64,000 nt of DNA from Collinsella sp. TF08-11AT (GCF_003437035.1 NZ_QSRL01000001.1:372001-436000); one strand, 5' to 3'. Shown: positions 1 to 8,452, counted from the stretch's first letter. The notes: generated by a model from the letters alone, not told the origin. Translations and numbers: made by a program.

Positions 1-94
1 CAATCGCGCTACCGTCCGCGGCACACGACGCTCCTTTGAGCGAAAAGAACGGCACAGCCATATCATTTCGCCAACGGCTGAGTACCTTATAGCT

Positions 95-1222
95 ATGACC
101 GCCGTGATCTCACATTTCTCCGCCCTCCGCGCAATTCGCCGCGCTCGACGGGCGTACTCTGCGCTTCCCTGGAGCGCCATCAACGCCGAACAACAAGCAC
201 AAGCCCTTGCGGGCTGCGTTCCCAATAAAGACGCCATAGACTTTGCGGCTCTTTCGATGCTTGATGCCTGGAACGAAGACGACTCCGAGCGCTTAGACCT
301 CCTTGTTGCGGATGGTAACAACAGACGCCCCGACGAACGCCTTCTCCAGCACTCCATCACCGCCCCGCTTCCCGCAGGGGCAATCATGCACATCGAAGCC
401 GACATCTACGCAACGTCTCCCGCCATGACAGCCATGTTGTACTCTAGGAATGAGCCCGTAGCCAAGGTCCTGATGCTTCTCATGGAGCTACTCGGCTCTT
501 ACTCCCTCCCGCCCGAGGCAACCTATCCCATCGCCCATGACGACACGTGGCCCAAGGCCGATAGCTTCAAAGTGCTGGACGATCTTGATTGCCAGGGCGA
601 CCAACCGGCAGCCGAAAAACAAAACGAAACCCGCTACGAGCAGGCACACTACAAATGCGAGCCTGCTACAACCATAAAAGAGCTCGAGGCAGTCGCACAG
701 TTTGCCAAAAGCAGCTCCTACGCCTCGTTTCGCACGGCCGTCAGGCTCGCCCGAGCCGGATCCGCATCCCCAGCGGAATCCTTAATGTTCGCCGTCCTAG
801 GCGCACCCATGCGTTTTGGCGGATTCGGATGTTGCAGCCTGCCCATGGGAGGTCTGCTGCTCAACTATCGAATCGACTTCGACACCCTTGCAGTCAACAT
901 GTCCTCGGGCATCCCCTATGCCATCTGCGACTTATATTGTCCGGCCGCAGGAGTCGACAACGAATACAACGGAATTGGGCACGAGCTCCAGAACGCTCGC
1001 ATCCACGACGGAAACCGCAACAACGGCCTTAAAGCCATGGGCGTTCACGTTCTGGTTATCAATCGCGACCAAATGAAAGACCTTGTTGCACTCGAAGCCT
1101 TCGCCCAGACGATGCATCGACTTGCCGGTATTCGATTCCGCTATCGCATCAAGGGCTATCGCAAGCGTCAAGCTGCATGGCTCAACGCTCTTCGGGCCGG
1201 AATCGGCCTCGCGCCGGTCTAG
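95..1222 (+). CDS. Nuclease-like accessory protein A (PD-(D/E)XK-type C terminus, inferred)
   Basis: A 375-residue protein of unknown role. The N terminus has an ISHFSA motif and the middle a segment SPAESLMFAVLGAP. The last ~120 residues look like a small restriction-type nuclease fold: ICDLY, then EYNGIGHE, then NGLKAMGVHVLVIN, matching the D...ExK-H...G layout of DUF559/Vsr-like proteins. In this copy the ExK lysine position is asparagine (EYNG), so activity is doubtful. It is a distant paralog of the protein at 52862-53869, which has the same ISH start, SPxE middle and nuclease-like end. The start ATG has only a weak ribosome binding site. It stands alone beside an inverted-repeat element. 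Function unknown; the fold is inferred from motifs only. Confidence 0.6.
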   Translation: MTAVISHFSALRAIRRARRAYSALPWSAINAEQQAQALAGCVPNKDAIDFAALSMLDAWNEDDSERLDLLVADGNNRRPDERLLQHSITAPLPAGAIMHIEADIYATSPAMTAMLYSRNEPVAKVLMLLMELLGSYSLPPEATYPIAHDDTWPKADSFKVLDDLDCQGDQPAAEKQNETRYEQAHYKCEPATTIKELEAVAQFAKSSSYASFRTAVRLARAGSASPAESLMFAVLGAPMRFGGFGCCSLPMGGLLLNYRIDFDTLAVNMSSGIPYAICDLYCPAAGVDNEYNGIGHELQNARIHDGNRNNGLKAMGVHVLVINRDQMKDLVALEAFAQTMHRLAGIRFRYRIKGYRKRQAAWLNALRAGIGLAPV

Positions 1223-1255
1223 AAAGCGTATCTCGACAACATCGCCGAGCAAGGC

Positions 1256-1459
1256 TGGACAGTTAGTTCAGATTTGTATAAACAGACGGCTTATTTCAAG
1301 GCGCTTTGCTGCCATCTCGGGGCCAATCACCTCATTTTAAGGCTCGAATGGCTTCGAAATAGCGCAAAACGTGCGCCCCAAAGCACCGAAACGGCTCCAT
1401 GTCTCCGATTTTGGCAGCCGAGAGCCTCTTGCTTTATACAAATCTGAACTAACTGTCCA
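1256..1459. mobile_element. MITE-like inverted-repeat element
   Basis: A 204-bp non-coding segment bounded by 27-bp perfect inverted repeats (1256-1282 and 1433-1459; arm core GGACAGTTAGTTCAGATTTG). No reading frame inside it is convincing. The long perfect terminal repeats and small size fit a non-autonomous transposable element, or a large cruciform. No transposase is nearby and I could not identify a target duplication. Confidence 0.6.
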
Positions 1460-1484
1460 CCCCGGTTTCCTGCAACCGCTCAAA

Positions 1485-1530
1485 CGCCCTCAACTCACCT
1501 CAATCGCCCTCAACTCACCTCAATCGCCCT
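1485..1530. repeat. 20-bp direct tandem repeat
   Basis: The unit CGCCCTCAACTCACCTCAAT occurs about 2.3 times in tandem just upstream of pth. It has no obvious function; a copy-number-variable minisatellite is possible. Confidence 0.7.
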
Positions 1531-1593
1531 CCATTTGACAGCGGCAACGGGGTCGCTCACCATAGCAGACGATAAATCGACGAAAGGAAGCAC

Positions 1594-2223
1594 ATGGCAG
1601 CTGCACAGCCGCTTAAGATTCGCATGGTTGCCGGACTTGGCAACCCTGGCGAGGAATATGCCGAGACCCGCCACAACGCCGGCTTTAAGGCGATTGACGA
1701 GCTGGCCCGTCAGGCCGGCGTCACGTACTGGAAAAACCAGGCCGGCGCCGAGGTCGCGCTCATCAACATCAACGATGCCGAGGAAGAGGGCGGCAAGCGC
1801 CAGATCGTGCTGGTCAAGCCGCAGTCGTATATGAATACCTCGGGTGGCCCCATCTCCAAGCTCTGCCGCGAGTACAAGATCAAGGCCGAGGAGCTGCTCG
1901 TGATTCACGACGAGCTCGACATTCCCGCCGGTGACGTGCGCGTCAAGGTGGGCGGAGGCCATGCCGGTCACAACGGTCTGCGCTCCATCATCGACAAGAT
2001 GGGCAGCCGCGACTTTAGCCGTATCCGCACCGGCATCGGCAACCCTCCCGGCAAGATGGCCGTGGCAGACTATGTGCTCAAACAGCTGCGCGCCCGCGAG
2101 GCCGATGACTTCCAGGACACCTGCGCCCGCGCCGCCGACGCCGCCGGCCTGGCCATCGTGCACGGCGTGATCTATGCCCGCGACCACGTCAACGGCGCCG
2201 CCTCCGCCAACGGCAAGCACTAA
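1594..2223 (+). CDS. pth: Peptidyl-tRNA hydrolase
   Basis: Cleaves the ester bond of peptidyl-tRNAs that drop off ribosomes, recycling tRNA in the cytoplasm. At 209 residues the length is usual for bacterial Pth. The N terminus has the GLGNPG motif at ~16-21, the catalytic-histidine segment TRHNAGF, SYMNTSG (~80) with the substrate-binding asparagine, HDELDIPAG (~108) with the conserved aspartate, and the GGGHAGHNGLRS loop. GAAAGGAAG precedes the ATG at good spacing. It appears to be a single-gene unit; a small palindromic repeat overlaps its stop codon and a stronger hairpin follows ~105 bp later. Confidence 0.96.
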   Translation: MAAAQPLKIRMVAGLGNPGEEYAETRHNAGFKAIDELARQAGVTYWKNQAGAEVALININDAEEEGGKRQIVLVKPQSYMNTSGGPISKLCREYKIKAEELLVIHDELDIPAGDVRVKVGGGHAGHNGLRSIIDKMGSRDFSRIRTGIGNPPGKMAVADYVLKQLRAREADDFQDTCARAADAAGLAIVHGVIYARDHVNGAASANGKH

Positions 2224-2259
2224 AACCTACCGTTTAGGGATGTTAATTTTGGCAGGTTT
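2223..2259 (+). repeat. Short palindromic repeat (AGGGA family) at the pth stop
   Basis: AAACCTACC ... GGCAGGTTT form a near-perfect stem around a loop containing TTTAGGGA and AATTTT. It starts on the last base of the pth stop codon. Related copies are at 2389-2421 and 19324-19362 (both read on the minus strand). The T-rich end could let it act as a weak terminator. Confidence 0.6.
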
Positions 2260-2327
2260 TATCTGCGGAAACGCCGCGGTGGCCGCATCGCAATAAACCC
2301 CGCGCTGCCATACACGCATAACACCCC

Positions 2328-2369
2328 AAAGGGGGCCGGCCTCATCACAACCCGAGGCCGGCCCCCTTT
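2328..2369. terminator. Strong GC hairpin after pth
   Basis: AAAGGGGGCCGGCCTC pairs perfectly with GAGGCCGGCCCCCTTT over a 10-nt loop. The 16-bp stem is followed by CCGTTTTGCC rather than a clean T-run. Most likely a terminator for pth. Confidence 0.6.
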
Positions 2370-2388
2370 GCCGTTTTGCCTGATAAAA

Positions 2389-2421
2389 CCGACCAAAATA
2401 AACCTATCCCTATTTGGTAGG
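2389..2421 (-). repeat. Short palindromic repeat (AGGGA family), second copy
   Basis: CCGACCAAA ... TTTGGTAGG stem enclosing a minus-strand TAGGGATAGGTTTATTTT. It is a relative of the copies at 2223-2259 and 19324-19362, in opposite orientation to the first. Confidence 0.6.
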
Positions 2422-2484
2422 ACGAAGTGGATAAGCCCTTTTCCCAACCGCCGAAGACGCACGTAAACAGCATGTCCATGAGGG

Positions 2485-2490
2485 TATAAT
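2485..2490 (+). promoter_or_regulatory. Promoter -10 of the nfnA-gltA pair
   Basis: A consensus TATAAT lies ~105 bp upstream of the flavoprotein start. No good -35 is visible at the expected distance, so this is a tentative call. Confidence 0.4.
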
Positions 2491-2595
2491 TTGTACCGTA
2501 TGTCTGCACAACGCCTGTGCGCGTACGGTTTTATTCGGGCTACCGTCCATTTCCGTGGAGGCACGGTTCGGCGGCCCTAACAAGAGAGGGGTTCT

Positions 2596-3435
2596 ATGTA
2601 TAAGATCCTGGAGAAGACGCAGTTCTCGGAGAAGGTGTTCAAGTTCCGCATCGAGGCGCCCGCAATCGCCAAGCATGCGCACGCTGGACAGTTCCTCATG
2701 GTCCGCGCCAACGAGACGGGCGAGCGCGTCCCGTTTACCCTGGCCGGCTGGAACGCTGACGAGGGCTGGGTCGAGTTCATCTTCATGGTGATCGGCAAGA
2801 CCACCGAGATGCTGTCCACCTACGAGGCCGGCGAGTCGCTGCGCGATGTCGTGGGCCCGCTGGGCGTTCCCACCGAGATGGCTGAGGGCCCCTGCGCCGT
2901 CATTGGCGGCGGCGTCGGCCTGGCAATTGCCTTCCCGGTCGCCAAGCACCTGGTCGAGACCGGTCACGAGGTGCACGCCATCATGGGCGCCCGCACCAAG
3001 GACCTCCTGCTCATGGAGGACCAGTTCCGCGAGCTCCTCGACGAGGACCACATCCACATCACCACTGACGACGGCTCCTACGGCGAGCAGGGCGTTGTCA
3101 CCGCTCCGCTGGAGCGCCTGCTGCAGGACAAGGCCGTGAGCCAGGTCTTCTGCGTCGGCCCCGTTCCGATGATGAAGTTCTCGACCCTCACCGCCCAGAA
3201 GTACGACACCCCCATCACCGCGTCGCTCAACCCCATCATGGTTGACGGCACCGGTATGTGCGGCTGCTGCCGCGTCGAGGTGGGCGGCGTGACCAAGTTC
3301 GCTTGCGTCGACGGCCCCGACTTCGATGCCACCCTGGTCGACTGGGATGACCTTCGTGCCCGCCAGGCCGCTTACCGTTCCGAAGAGGGCGAGTCCCTCA
3401 AGGCCTATGAGGAAAAGAGCTGCGCATGCCACTAG
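2596..3435 (+). CDS. NfnA/SudB-like FAD- and [2Fe-2S]-containing oxidoreductase subunit
   Basis: A 279-residue protein of the sulfide dehydrogenase/dihydroorotate dehydrogenase electron-transfer family (ferredoxin-NADP reductase fold). An FAD-binding barrel comes first (RVPFTLAGW ~51), then the nucleotide-binding segment VIGGGVGLAIAFPVAKHL (~100), then a C-terminal iron-sulfur cysteine cluster GTGMCGCCRVEVGGVTKFAC (~217-236). AGAGGGGTTCT precedes the ATG. It overlaps the next gene by 10 bp, so the two are translationally coupled and probably form a heterodimer. In NfnAB this couples NADH and reduced ferredoxin to NADP+ reduction; SudAB and glutamate synthase roles are alternatives. The substrate cannot be fixed from sequence alone. 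Confidence 0.85.
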   Translation: MYKILEKTQFSEKVFKFRIEAPAIAKHAHAGQFLMVRANETGERVPFTLAGWNADEGWVEFIFMVIGKTTEMLSTYEAGESLRDVVGPLGVPTEMAEGPCAVIGGGVGLAIAFPVAKHLVETGHEVHAIMGARTKDLLLMEDQFRELLDEDHIHITTDDGSYGEQGVVTAPLERLLQDKAVSQVFCVGPVPMMKFSTLTAQKYDTPITASLNPIMVDGTGMCGCCRVEVGGVTKFACVDGPDFDATLVDWDDLRARQAAYRSEEGESLKAYEEKSCACH

Positions 3436-4835
3436 TTAACGGTCGTTTCGTTGCCGATATGAAGTCGCCCCGCACCCCCGATAACGAGGAGCCGGCTGCC
3501 GAGCGCGCCTGCGACTTCCGCCCCGTCGACAAGGGCTTCACCGAGGAGATGGCGCTGGCCGAGGCCGAGCGCTGCCTCAACTGCAAGAAGCCGTTCTGTG
3601 TTGAGGGCTGCCCCGTCAACATCAACATCCCCCGCTTTATCGAGCAGATCCGCGCGAAGGACTTCGGCGGCGCTCTCGATACCATCCGCGAGGACTCCAT
3701 GCTTCCCGCCATCTGCGGCCGCGTCTGCCCGCAGGAGAACCAGTGCGAGGGTAAGTGCATCCGTGGCAAGAAGTCCGAGCCCGTGGCTATCGGCCAGCTC
3801 GAGCGCTTCCTGGGTGATCGCCCCGAACTCGCCTCCACGCCCAAGATGGCCCCCAAGAACGGCAAGAAGGTCGCCGTCGTCGGCTCCGGCCCGTCCGGCA
3901 TCACCTGTGCCGGCGAGCTCGCCCGCAACGGCTTTGACGTCACCGTCTTCGAGGCTTTCTTCACCGGCGGCGGCGTGCTGGTCTACGGCATCCCCGAGTT
4001 CCGTCTGCCCAAGGCAGTCGTCAAGCGCGAGATCGACGGCCTGGAGGACATGGGCGTCAAGTTTGAGTACAACTCCGTCGTGGGCAACATGGCCACGGCC
4101 GAGGAGCTGTTCGAGCAGGGCTTCGACGCCATCTACGTGGCGACCGGCGCTGGCCTGCCCAAGTTCCTCAACGTCCCCGGCGAGAACCTGCCCAACGTCT
4201 TCTTCGCTAACGAGTACCTCACCCGCGTGAACCTGATGAAGGCCAACAAGTTCCCCGAGTACGACACCCCCACCAAGCACGGCAAGAACGTCGTCGTCTT
4301 TGGTGGCGGCAACGTGGCTATGGACGCCGTCCGTACCGCCAAGCGCCTGGGTGCCGAGCACGCCATCATCGCCTACCGTCGTACCGAGGACGAGATGCCC
4401 TGCCGTCGCGCCGAGCTGCACCACGCCAAGGCCGAGGGCGTCGAGGTTCTGCCGCTCGTCTCCCCGCTCGAGTTTGTCGCTGGCGAGGACGGCTCCGTGT
4501 GCGCCGTCAAGGTCCAGAAGATGGAGCTCGGCGAGCCTGACGAGTCCGGCCGTCGTCGCCCGGTGCCCATCGAGGGCGCCATCGAGGAGATCCCCTGCGA
4601 CGTCGCGATCTCGGCTATCGGCACCAACGCCAACCCCTTCGCTGCCAAGATCGGCGGCAAGATGGAGCTCAACAAGTGGGGCTACATCGTTGCCGACGAG
4701 GAGACCGGCCAGACCACCGATCCCCGCATCTGGGCCGGCGGCGACATCGTCACCGGTGCCGCTACGGTCATTCTGGCGATGGGCGCCGGCAAGAAGGCCG
4801 CCGCTTCCATCACCAAGAGCCTGCTGGGCGAGTAA
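3426..4835 (+). CDS. gltA: NfnB/GltA-like NADPH-dependent flavoprotein (glutamate synthase small-subunit family)
   Basis: A 469-residue protein with an N-terminal pair of cysteine groups for two [4Fe-4S] clusters (CLNCKKPFCVEGCP ~42-55; CGRVCPQENQCEGKC ~88-102). It then has an FAD dinucleotide fold (VVGSGPSGITCAGELA ~140) and a second, NADPH-binding Rossmann motif (VVFGGGNVAMDAVRTAKRLG ~278). Its length and domain order match homotetrameric GltA/NfnB. Its start codon lies within the end of the upstream flavoprotein gene. It is probably the large subunit of an electron-bifurcating transhydrogenase or NADPH-linked glutamate synthase. A terminator follows. Confidence 0.88.
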   Translation: MPLVNGRFVADMKSPRTPDNEEPAAERACDFRPVDKGFTEEMALAEAERCLNCKKPFCVEGCPVNINIPRFIEQIRAKDFGGALDTIREDSMLPAICGRVCPQENQCEGKCIRGKKSEPVAIGQLERFLGDRPELASTPKMAPKNGKKVAVVGSGPSGITCAGELARNGFDVTVFEAFFTGGGVLVYGIPEFRLPKAVVKREIDGLEDMGVKFEYNSVVGNMATAEELFEQGFDAIYVATGAGLPKFLNVPGENLPNVFFANEYLTRVNLMKANKFPEYDTPTKHGKNVVVFGGGNVAMDAVRTAKRLGAEHAIIAYRRTEDEMPCRRAELHHAKAEGVEVLPLVSPLEFVAGEDGSVCAVKVQKMELGEPDESGRRRPVPIEGAIEEIPCDVAISAIGTNANPFAAKIGGKMELNKWGYIVADEETGQTTDPRIWAGGDIVTGAATVILAMGAGKKAAASITKSLLGE

Positions 4836-4863
4836 TCACCTGCAGTGCTAGCCACCAAACGGC

Positions 4864-4902
4864 AAGGTCCCCGTCGAGCACACGCCCGGCGGGGACTTTT
4901 TT
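4864..4902 (+). terminator. Rho-independent terminator of the nfnA-gltA pair
   Basis: The stem GTCCCCG ... CGGGGAC is followed immediately by six T residues, 29 bp past the stop codon. Confidence 0.85.
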
Positions 4903-4918
4903 ATGCCGGCCAACCCAT

Positions 4919-4949
4919 CACCACAAAGGGGACATGCACCTTTGTGGTG
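4919..4949 (+). repeat. GGGGAC-type REP-like palindrome
   Basis: The stem CACCACAAAGG/CCTTTGTGGTG encloses GGACATGCA, giving the family core AAAGGGGACATGCACC. Related copies are at 6443-6474 (opposite orientation) and 56021-56055, with a degenerate one at 9861-9890. Confidence 0.65.
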
Positions 4950-4986
4950 GTCGGGGACTTGGCCGGCGAACCAATTCCGACGTTTG

Positions 4987-5202
4987 TCTCAATCTGTAAC
5001 AGCCAGACCCTGTTGAGCCTCGTAGTTGTTACAGATCAAGATATTGCTCCAACCGCCTCCGCTTTGTCTCAATCTGTAACAGTTAGAGGTTAAATATCCC
5101 GCTACGTGTTATAGATCGAGATGTTAGGTTGGCGGCCGAACAGTTCATCTCAATCTGTAACAGTTAGAGGCTAAATATCCCGCCTGGTGTTACAGATTGA
5201 GA
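4987..5202. repeat. Array of three 55-bp palindromes
   Basis: Three units at 4987-5041, 5067-5121 and 5148-5202 each start TCTCAATCTGTAACAG and end in the inverted sequence TGTTACAGATTGAGA or a near copy. Units 2 and 3 also share TTAGAGG(T/C)TAAATATCCCGC in the middle. Spacers of 25 and 26 bp differ, so the period is ~80 bp. Located downstream of the nfnA-gltA terminator and downstream of the minus-strand surface gene. There are too few units and no cas genes, so it is not a CRISPR array. Confidence 0.75.
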
Positions 5203-5239
5203 TTGTGCTGAAGCCGAGGATGGGCGCCGTCGCCAAAAC

Positions 5240-6414
5240 CTAACGCTTGCGGCGCTTGGTCGCAGCGATGCCTGCCGCGGTAACGGTTGCGCCGGCGATG
5301 CCCAGGGCGGCGACCGTCATCGCGGCGCTATCGCCCGTGGCGGCCAGGGCGGTGTCGGCTTTCTCGGCCGGAGCGGCCTTGGCGACCGTTTTGGTCACCG
5401 TAATCGTCTTAGCTGACGTTACGGCAGGCTTGACCTCCGGTTTGATCCCCGGCTTCTGCTCGGGCTTCACCTCGGGCTTCACCTCGGGCTGCGGCGCCGG
5501 CATCTCCGGGTCGACCGGGACCGGCTTAGCCTCGGGCGTAAACGTCAGGTCGGTGATTAGCCATAGCGTACGGAACAAGCCGGGAACAGGCGCATGCTCG
5601 CTTGCCTTATCCACCCGATAACTGCACTCCACGCCATTGACCATCAGTTTAATGTTAGACGTAAAGAAGAAATCCCACGCCGGCTTAAAGTACAGGCCAT
5701 AGCGATAGGTCACACCAGATTTAAAAGCGTCGATGTGGTTGGTGATTTTCCGGTCCCAGAATATATCGGAGTTCACTTCACTGCCATCGCTGCCCGTCCA
5801 GAACTCACACTGAAGAATGGAGTTCGAGCCCGCCGGAGTGTCTGCCGTAAAGTCCGGTTTATCGCCCGCCCTAAAGATGGTGGTGGCGTCGTCAATCTCG
5901 ATAACGTCGATAGTTTGCCAATCATCAACCGGCTGCTCGCACAGCATATTGGCCGCATTGGGCGCAAACACGCCATCGACGGTCTTATCTGTCACGTCGG
6001 TCACACCATGCGACGTAATGGCGTCGTTTGCCGGCGCGGCGGCGTTGTCGCTGGGATTGTTTTGTTCAGCGGGTGCCGCATTGTTAGACTCATCGGCGGC
6101 GTCAGCCGGAGTCGTCTGCTGAGGTTCGGCGACAGTTTGTGCCGCCAGAGCAGCGTCGGTTGCAGGCGTGGTCGCCGGAGCCGCATCCTCCGCAACTGCC
6201 GGCGTCACCAGAGCCGCGGCAACCTCGCCCGTCGCGGCGGCGGAATCCGCGCACTCGGTCGCGAGCGCCACGCTCGGCAGCAGTAGCTGGACGATCATGA
6301 GTGCGCGCACGCACCGACGCTGGCAATCTTCACGCCCACGCAACGCCAAGTACCGTGAACGAGCGAGCAAGCGCGCTCGCGCTGGGTTTGCTTATCAAAG
6401 TGGCTTCCGTTCAT
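5240..6414 (-). pseudogene. LAATG-anchored surface protein with frameshifted signal peptide
   Basis: A cell-wall protein related to the downstream neighbour at 6620-8236. The natural start is ATG 6412-6414 after GGGAGG. The peptide from there (MNGSHFDKQTQRERACSLVH...) parallels the neighbour's leader, but after VGACA it runs into a stop at 6295-6297. The rest of the signal peptide (LMIVQLLLPSVALA) and the body continue in another frame. Removing one GC from the TGCGCGCAC tract near 6301-6310 restores a single frame. The body has an Ala/Pro-rich stretch, a ~170-residue domain I do not recognise, PEVKPEVKPEQKP repeats, and the C-terminal sorting signal LAATGD, a hydrophobic helix and KRRKR. It may be dead, phase-variable, or started weakly from ATG 6298. 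Confidence 0.75.
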
Positions 6415-6442
6415 AACGGCCTCCCTAATCGAAGGATTAACG

Positions 6443-6474
6443 CCACTACAAAGGCGCCTGTCCCTTTGCGGTGG
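6443..6474 (-). repeat. GGGAC-type REP-like palindrome
   Basis: CCACTACAAAGG ... CCTTTGCGGTGG stem with a minus-strand loop carrying GGGACAGGC. It sits just upstream of the frameshifted surface gene, in its promoter region. Confidence 0.6.
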
Positions 6475-6619
6475 TCCTGTACAACCAAGATGCGCCAAAT
6501 GGCCCCGTACGCCTAGGTTCGTACATGCGAGCCCAGGCTGTTACCTACGAAAATACAAAAAGCTGCCGCGAAGACACTTATGCCCACACAGCGGATGAAA
6601 ATGGCTGTGAAAGCTAATG

Positions 6620-8236
6620 CTAGCTGCTGCGGCGCTTGGACGCGACGAAGCCGGCGCCGATGACGGACGCACCGGCAATGCCGAGGGCCGCCGCCGTCGT
6701 CGCGGCGTTGTCACCCGTGGCGGCCAGAACACCGGAAGTGTTTTTGGCTCCGGCAGCAGTCTTGGTCGCAACGGTCGTGGTGGTCTTTGCGTCCTTATCT
6801 ACGGGCTTGAGGTCAGGCTTCTGCTCGGGACTTGGCATGGGATCGGGCTCCGGAGTCGGCTCGGGGTCCGGCGTCGGCTCCGGCTCCTGCCCGTCTCCAA
6901 AACCAATCACTACATCATGGGCGACCTCAGAAGAACCGACGATATCCGTAATCGCAGACGAACCGGCAACACCGACGACCTGCCCGTTCTGGGAACTCGG
7001 CCATTGCCCTGCATCGACAACCTTTTTCACATCGCGCACGGCACCATCCATCGGAGTCGTAATCGTCGCGCTCCCGCGCAAATCGTTCACGCTCAAATCA
7101 ATCATCGCGGCACGGAACAGTGTCGCATTCGCGACGTTGCGGTTGATCGCATAGATTCCCGCAGTCGCGCCCGAAGCTTCAATTTTCGATTTGCGAATCT
7201 TGATACGAGGCGTTTCTGAACCGGTGTTTGCCTCTGCCATGATTCCAAAACTTTGATTGCGGGCGGCATCGATGCCGTTTGCAGCAGACAGGCTTCGAGA
7301 CGTAAGATTCGACTCCTCGACAAGCATCCACACCGCACCGCCTTGCGAACGTGCGCTGATGCCCGCCGAGAGCGAAGCCGCACTGCCGGCGGAAAGCGCG
7401 ACATCGGCTCCGTTGATAATTTTCATGAGGGTATTCTTCTTGATACCGACCGTATTGATGCACGCGGAAACCTGCCAGGCATCGGCTGTCTTGATCGACA
7501 GACTGGCGGCATCGATGGTGACATCGGCACCGCGCTCGTAAGCGGAATCCGGCTCTTCCTGCTCGCCTTCCTGAGCAGCGTGTCTGTTGGGAATGTTATC
7601 GGCAAAGATACCGTAGATGCCCTCCGCTGGACGCCAAGATCCTTCTGCCGATTTTGCCTCGATTTTGACATCGGCGCCCTTATCGATCGTCACGTTGCCG
7701 GCCGTCGCGCGAATGCCCGTCGCCTTGCCCGCTGCGCCCGAAGCCGTCACGTTGACGTTGGCGCCGCTAATGGTCACATCGCCGCCCGCATTGCCGTCGC
7801 CTTCCGCCGCAATCACATCGGTCTGAGCCGTCGCATTCAGGGTGCCGTCGCCGGTAATGGCAAGGCTACCGTTCTTAACAGCAATGGCACTCTGCCCGGC
7901 GTCGGCCGTGATGGTGTTATTGCCAGCCACGCCGATAGTGAGGTTTCCCTGAGCACTGATGCCAGCACCGTCGTAGCCGTTGAGCTTCATGTCGTCGGCG
8001 CCGTCCCAGGACCAGGTTCCGGCATCGTCGCCGGCGGCAGTGCCCCTGTTGTACTGCGTGCCGCCGACGCTGACCCACTCGGCGGCGAGCGCCACGCTCG
8101 GCAGCAACAACTGGCCGACCATGAGCACACAGGCCCCCGCGCAGGCGAGTTTTACGCCCACGCGGCGCCATGTTCCGTGGGAGAGCGAGCACGCACGGGC
8201 GCGGTCGATTGGGTTGTCATGGATTTGCTTTCGCAT
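6620..8236 (-). CDS. Sortase-anchored surface protein with beta-helix-like repeats
   Basis: A 538-residue secreted protein. Start ATG 8234-8236 follows AAGGAGG, and the leader (MRKQIHDN ... LLLPSVALA|AEW) is a clear signal peptide. The body contains repeated short strands such as GNLTIGVAGNNTITADAG, GDVTISGANVNV and GNVTIDKGADVKI. This pattern is typical of a right-handed beta-helix or carbohydrate-binding-like surface domain. A Pro/Glu/Asp spacer (PEPTPDPEPTPEPDP) leads to a LAATGD sorting motif, a hydrophobic helix and KRRSS. Leader and anchor closely match those of the broken neighbour at 5240-6414, so the pair arose by duplication. Ligand unknown. Confidence 0.85.
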   Translation of the reverse strand: MRKQIHDNPIDRARACSLSHGTWRRVGVKLACAGACVLMVGQLLLPSVALAAEWVSVGGTQYNRGTAAGDDAGTWSWDGADDMKLNGYDGAGISAQGNLTIGVAGNNTITADAGQSAIAVKNGSLAITGDGTLNATAQTDVIAAEGDGNAGGDVTISGANVNVTASGAAGKATGIRATAGNVTIDKGADVKIEAKSAEGSWRPAEGIYGIFADNIPNRHAAQEGEQEEPDSAYERGADVTIDAASLSIKTADAWQVSACINTVGIKKNTLMKIINGADVALSAGSAASLSAGISARSQGGAVWMLVEESNLTSRSLSAANGIDAARNQSFGIMAEANTGSETPRIKIRKSKIEASGATAGIYAINRNVANATLFRAAMIDLSVNDLRGSATITTPMDGAVRDVKKVVDAGQWPSSQNGQVVGVAGSSAITDIVGSSEVAHDVVIGFGDGQEPEPTPDPEPTPEPDPMPSPEQKPDLKPVDKDAKTTTTVATKTAAGAKNTSGVLAATGDNAATTAAALGIAGASVIGAGFVASKRRSS

Positions 8237-8373
8237 GTAAGCCTCCTTGTCGTAAGGGGTGCTTCTGTAACACCATGTTACGGGAAGATAGCCGGATCCC
8301 GGGGCACAAATTCTCAAGTGGCGCATCTGCCAGCGCAAAAGGCAACGAGCATGCGATTGCCAGGCGCACCCCG

Positions 8374-8382
8374 CCCCCCCCC
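8374..8382 (+). repeat. C9 homopolymer tract upstream of the LuxR gene
   Basis: Nine consecutive C residues lie between the divergent surface-protein and LuxR-type genes, ~70 bp upstream of the latter's start. Tracts of this length can slip during replication and alter promoter spacing. Confidence 0.7.
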
Positions 8383-8452
8383 GAAAGGCCCACCCCTACC
8401 GCCATGGTCTACAATCGAGGGCACAATCATTCGTCCACCCAAAGGACCGTCC

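Noticed and set aside
2410..3432. Long minus-strand frame opposite the NfnA-like gene.
   Set aside because: Shadow of a well-supported gene; composition is atypical and no family pattern is visible.
4987..5202. Possible small CRISPR array.
   Set aside because: Units are 55-bp palindromes with variable middles, there are only three, and no cas genes are present.
8237..8452. Upstream extension of the LuxR gene's open frame to a far earlier start.
   Set aside because: The extension runs antisense through the surface-protein gene; the transmembrane protein starts naturally at TTG 8453 with AAAGGA upstream.
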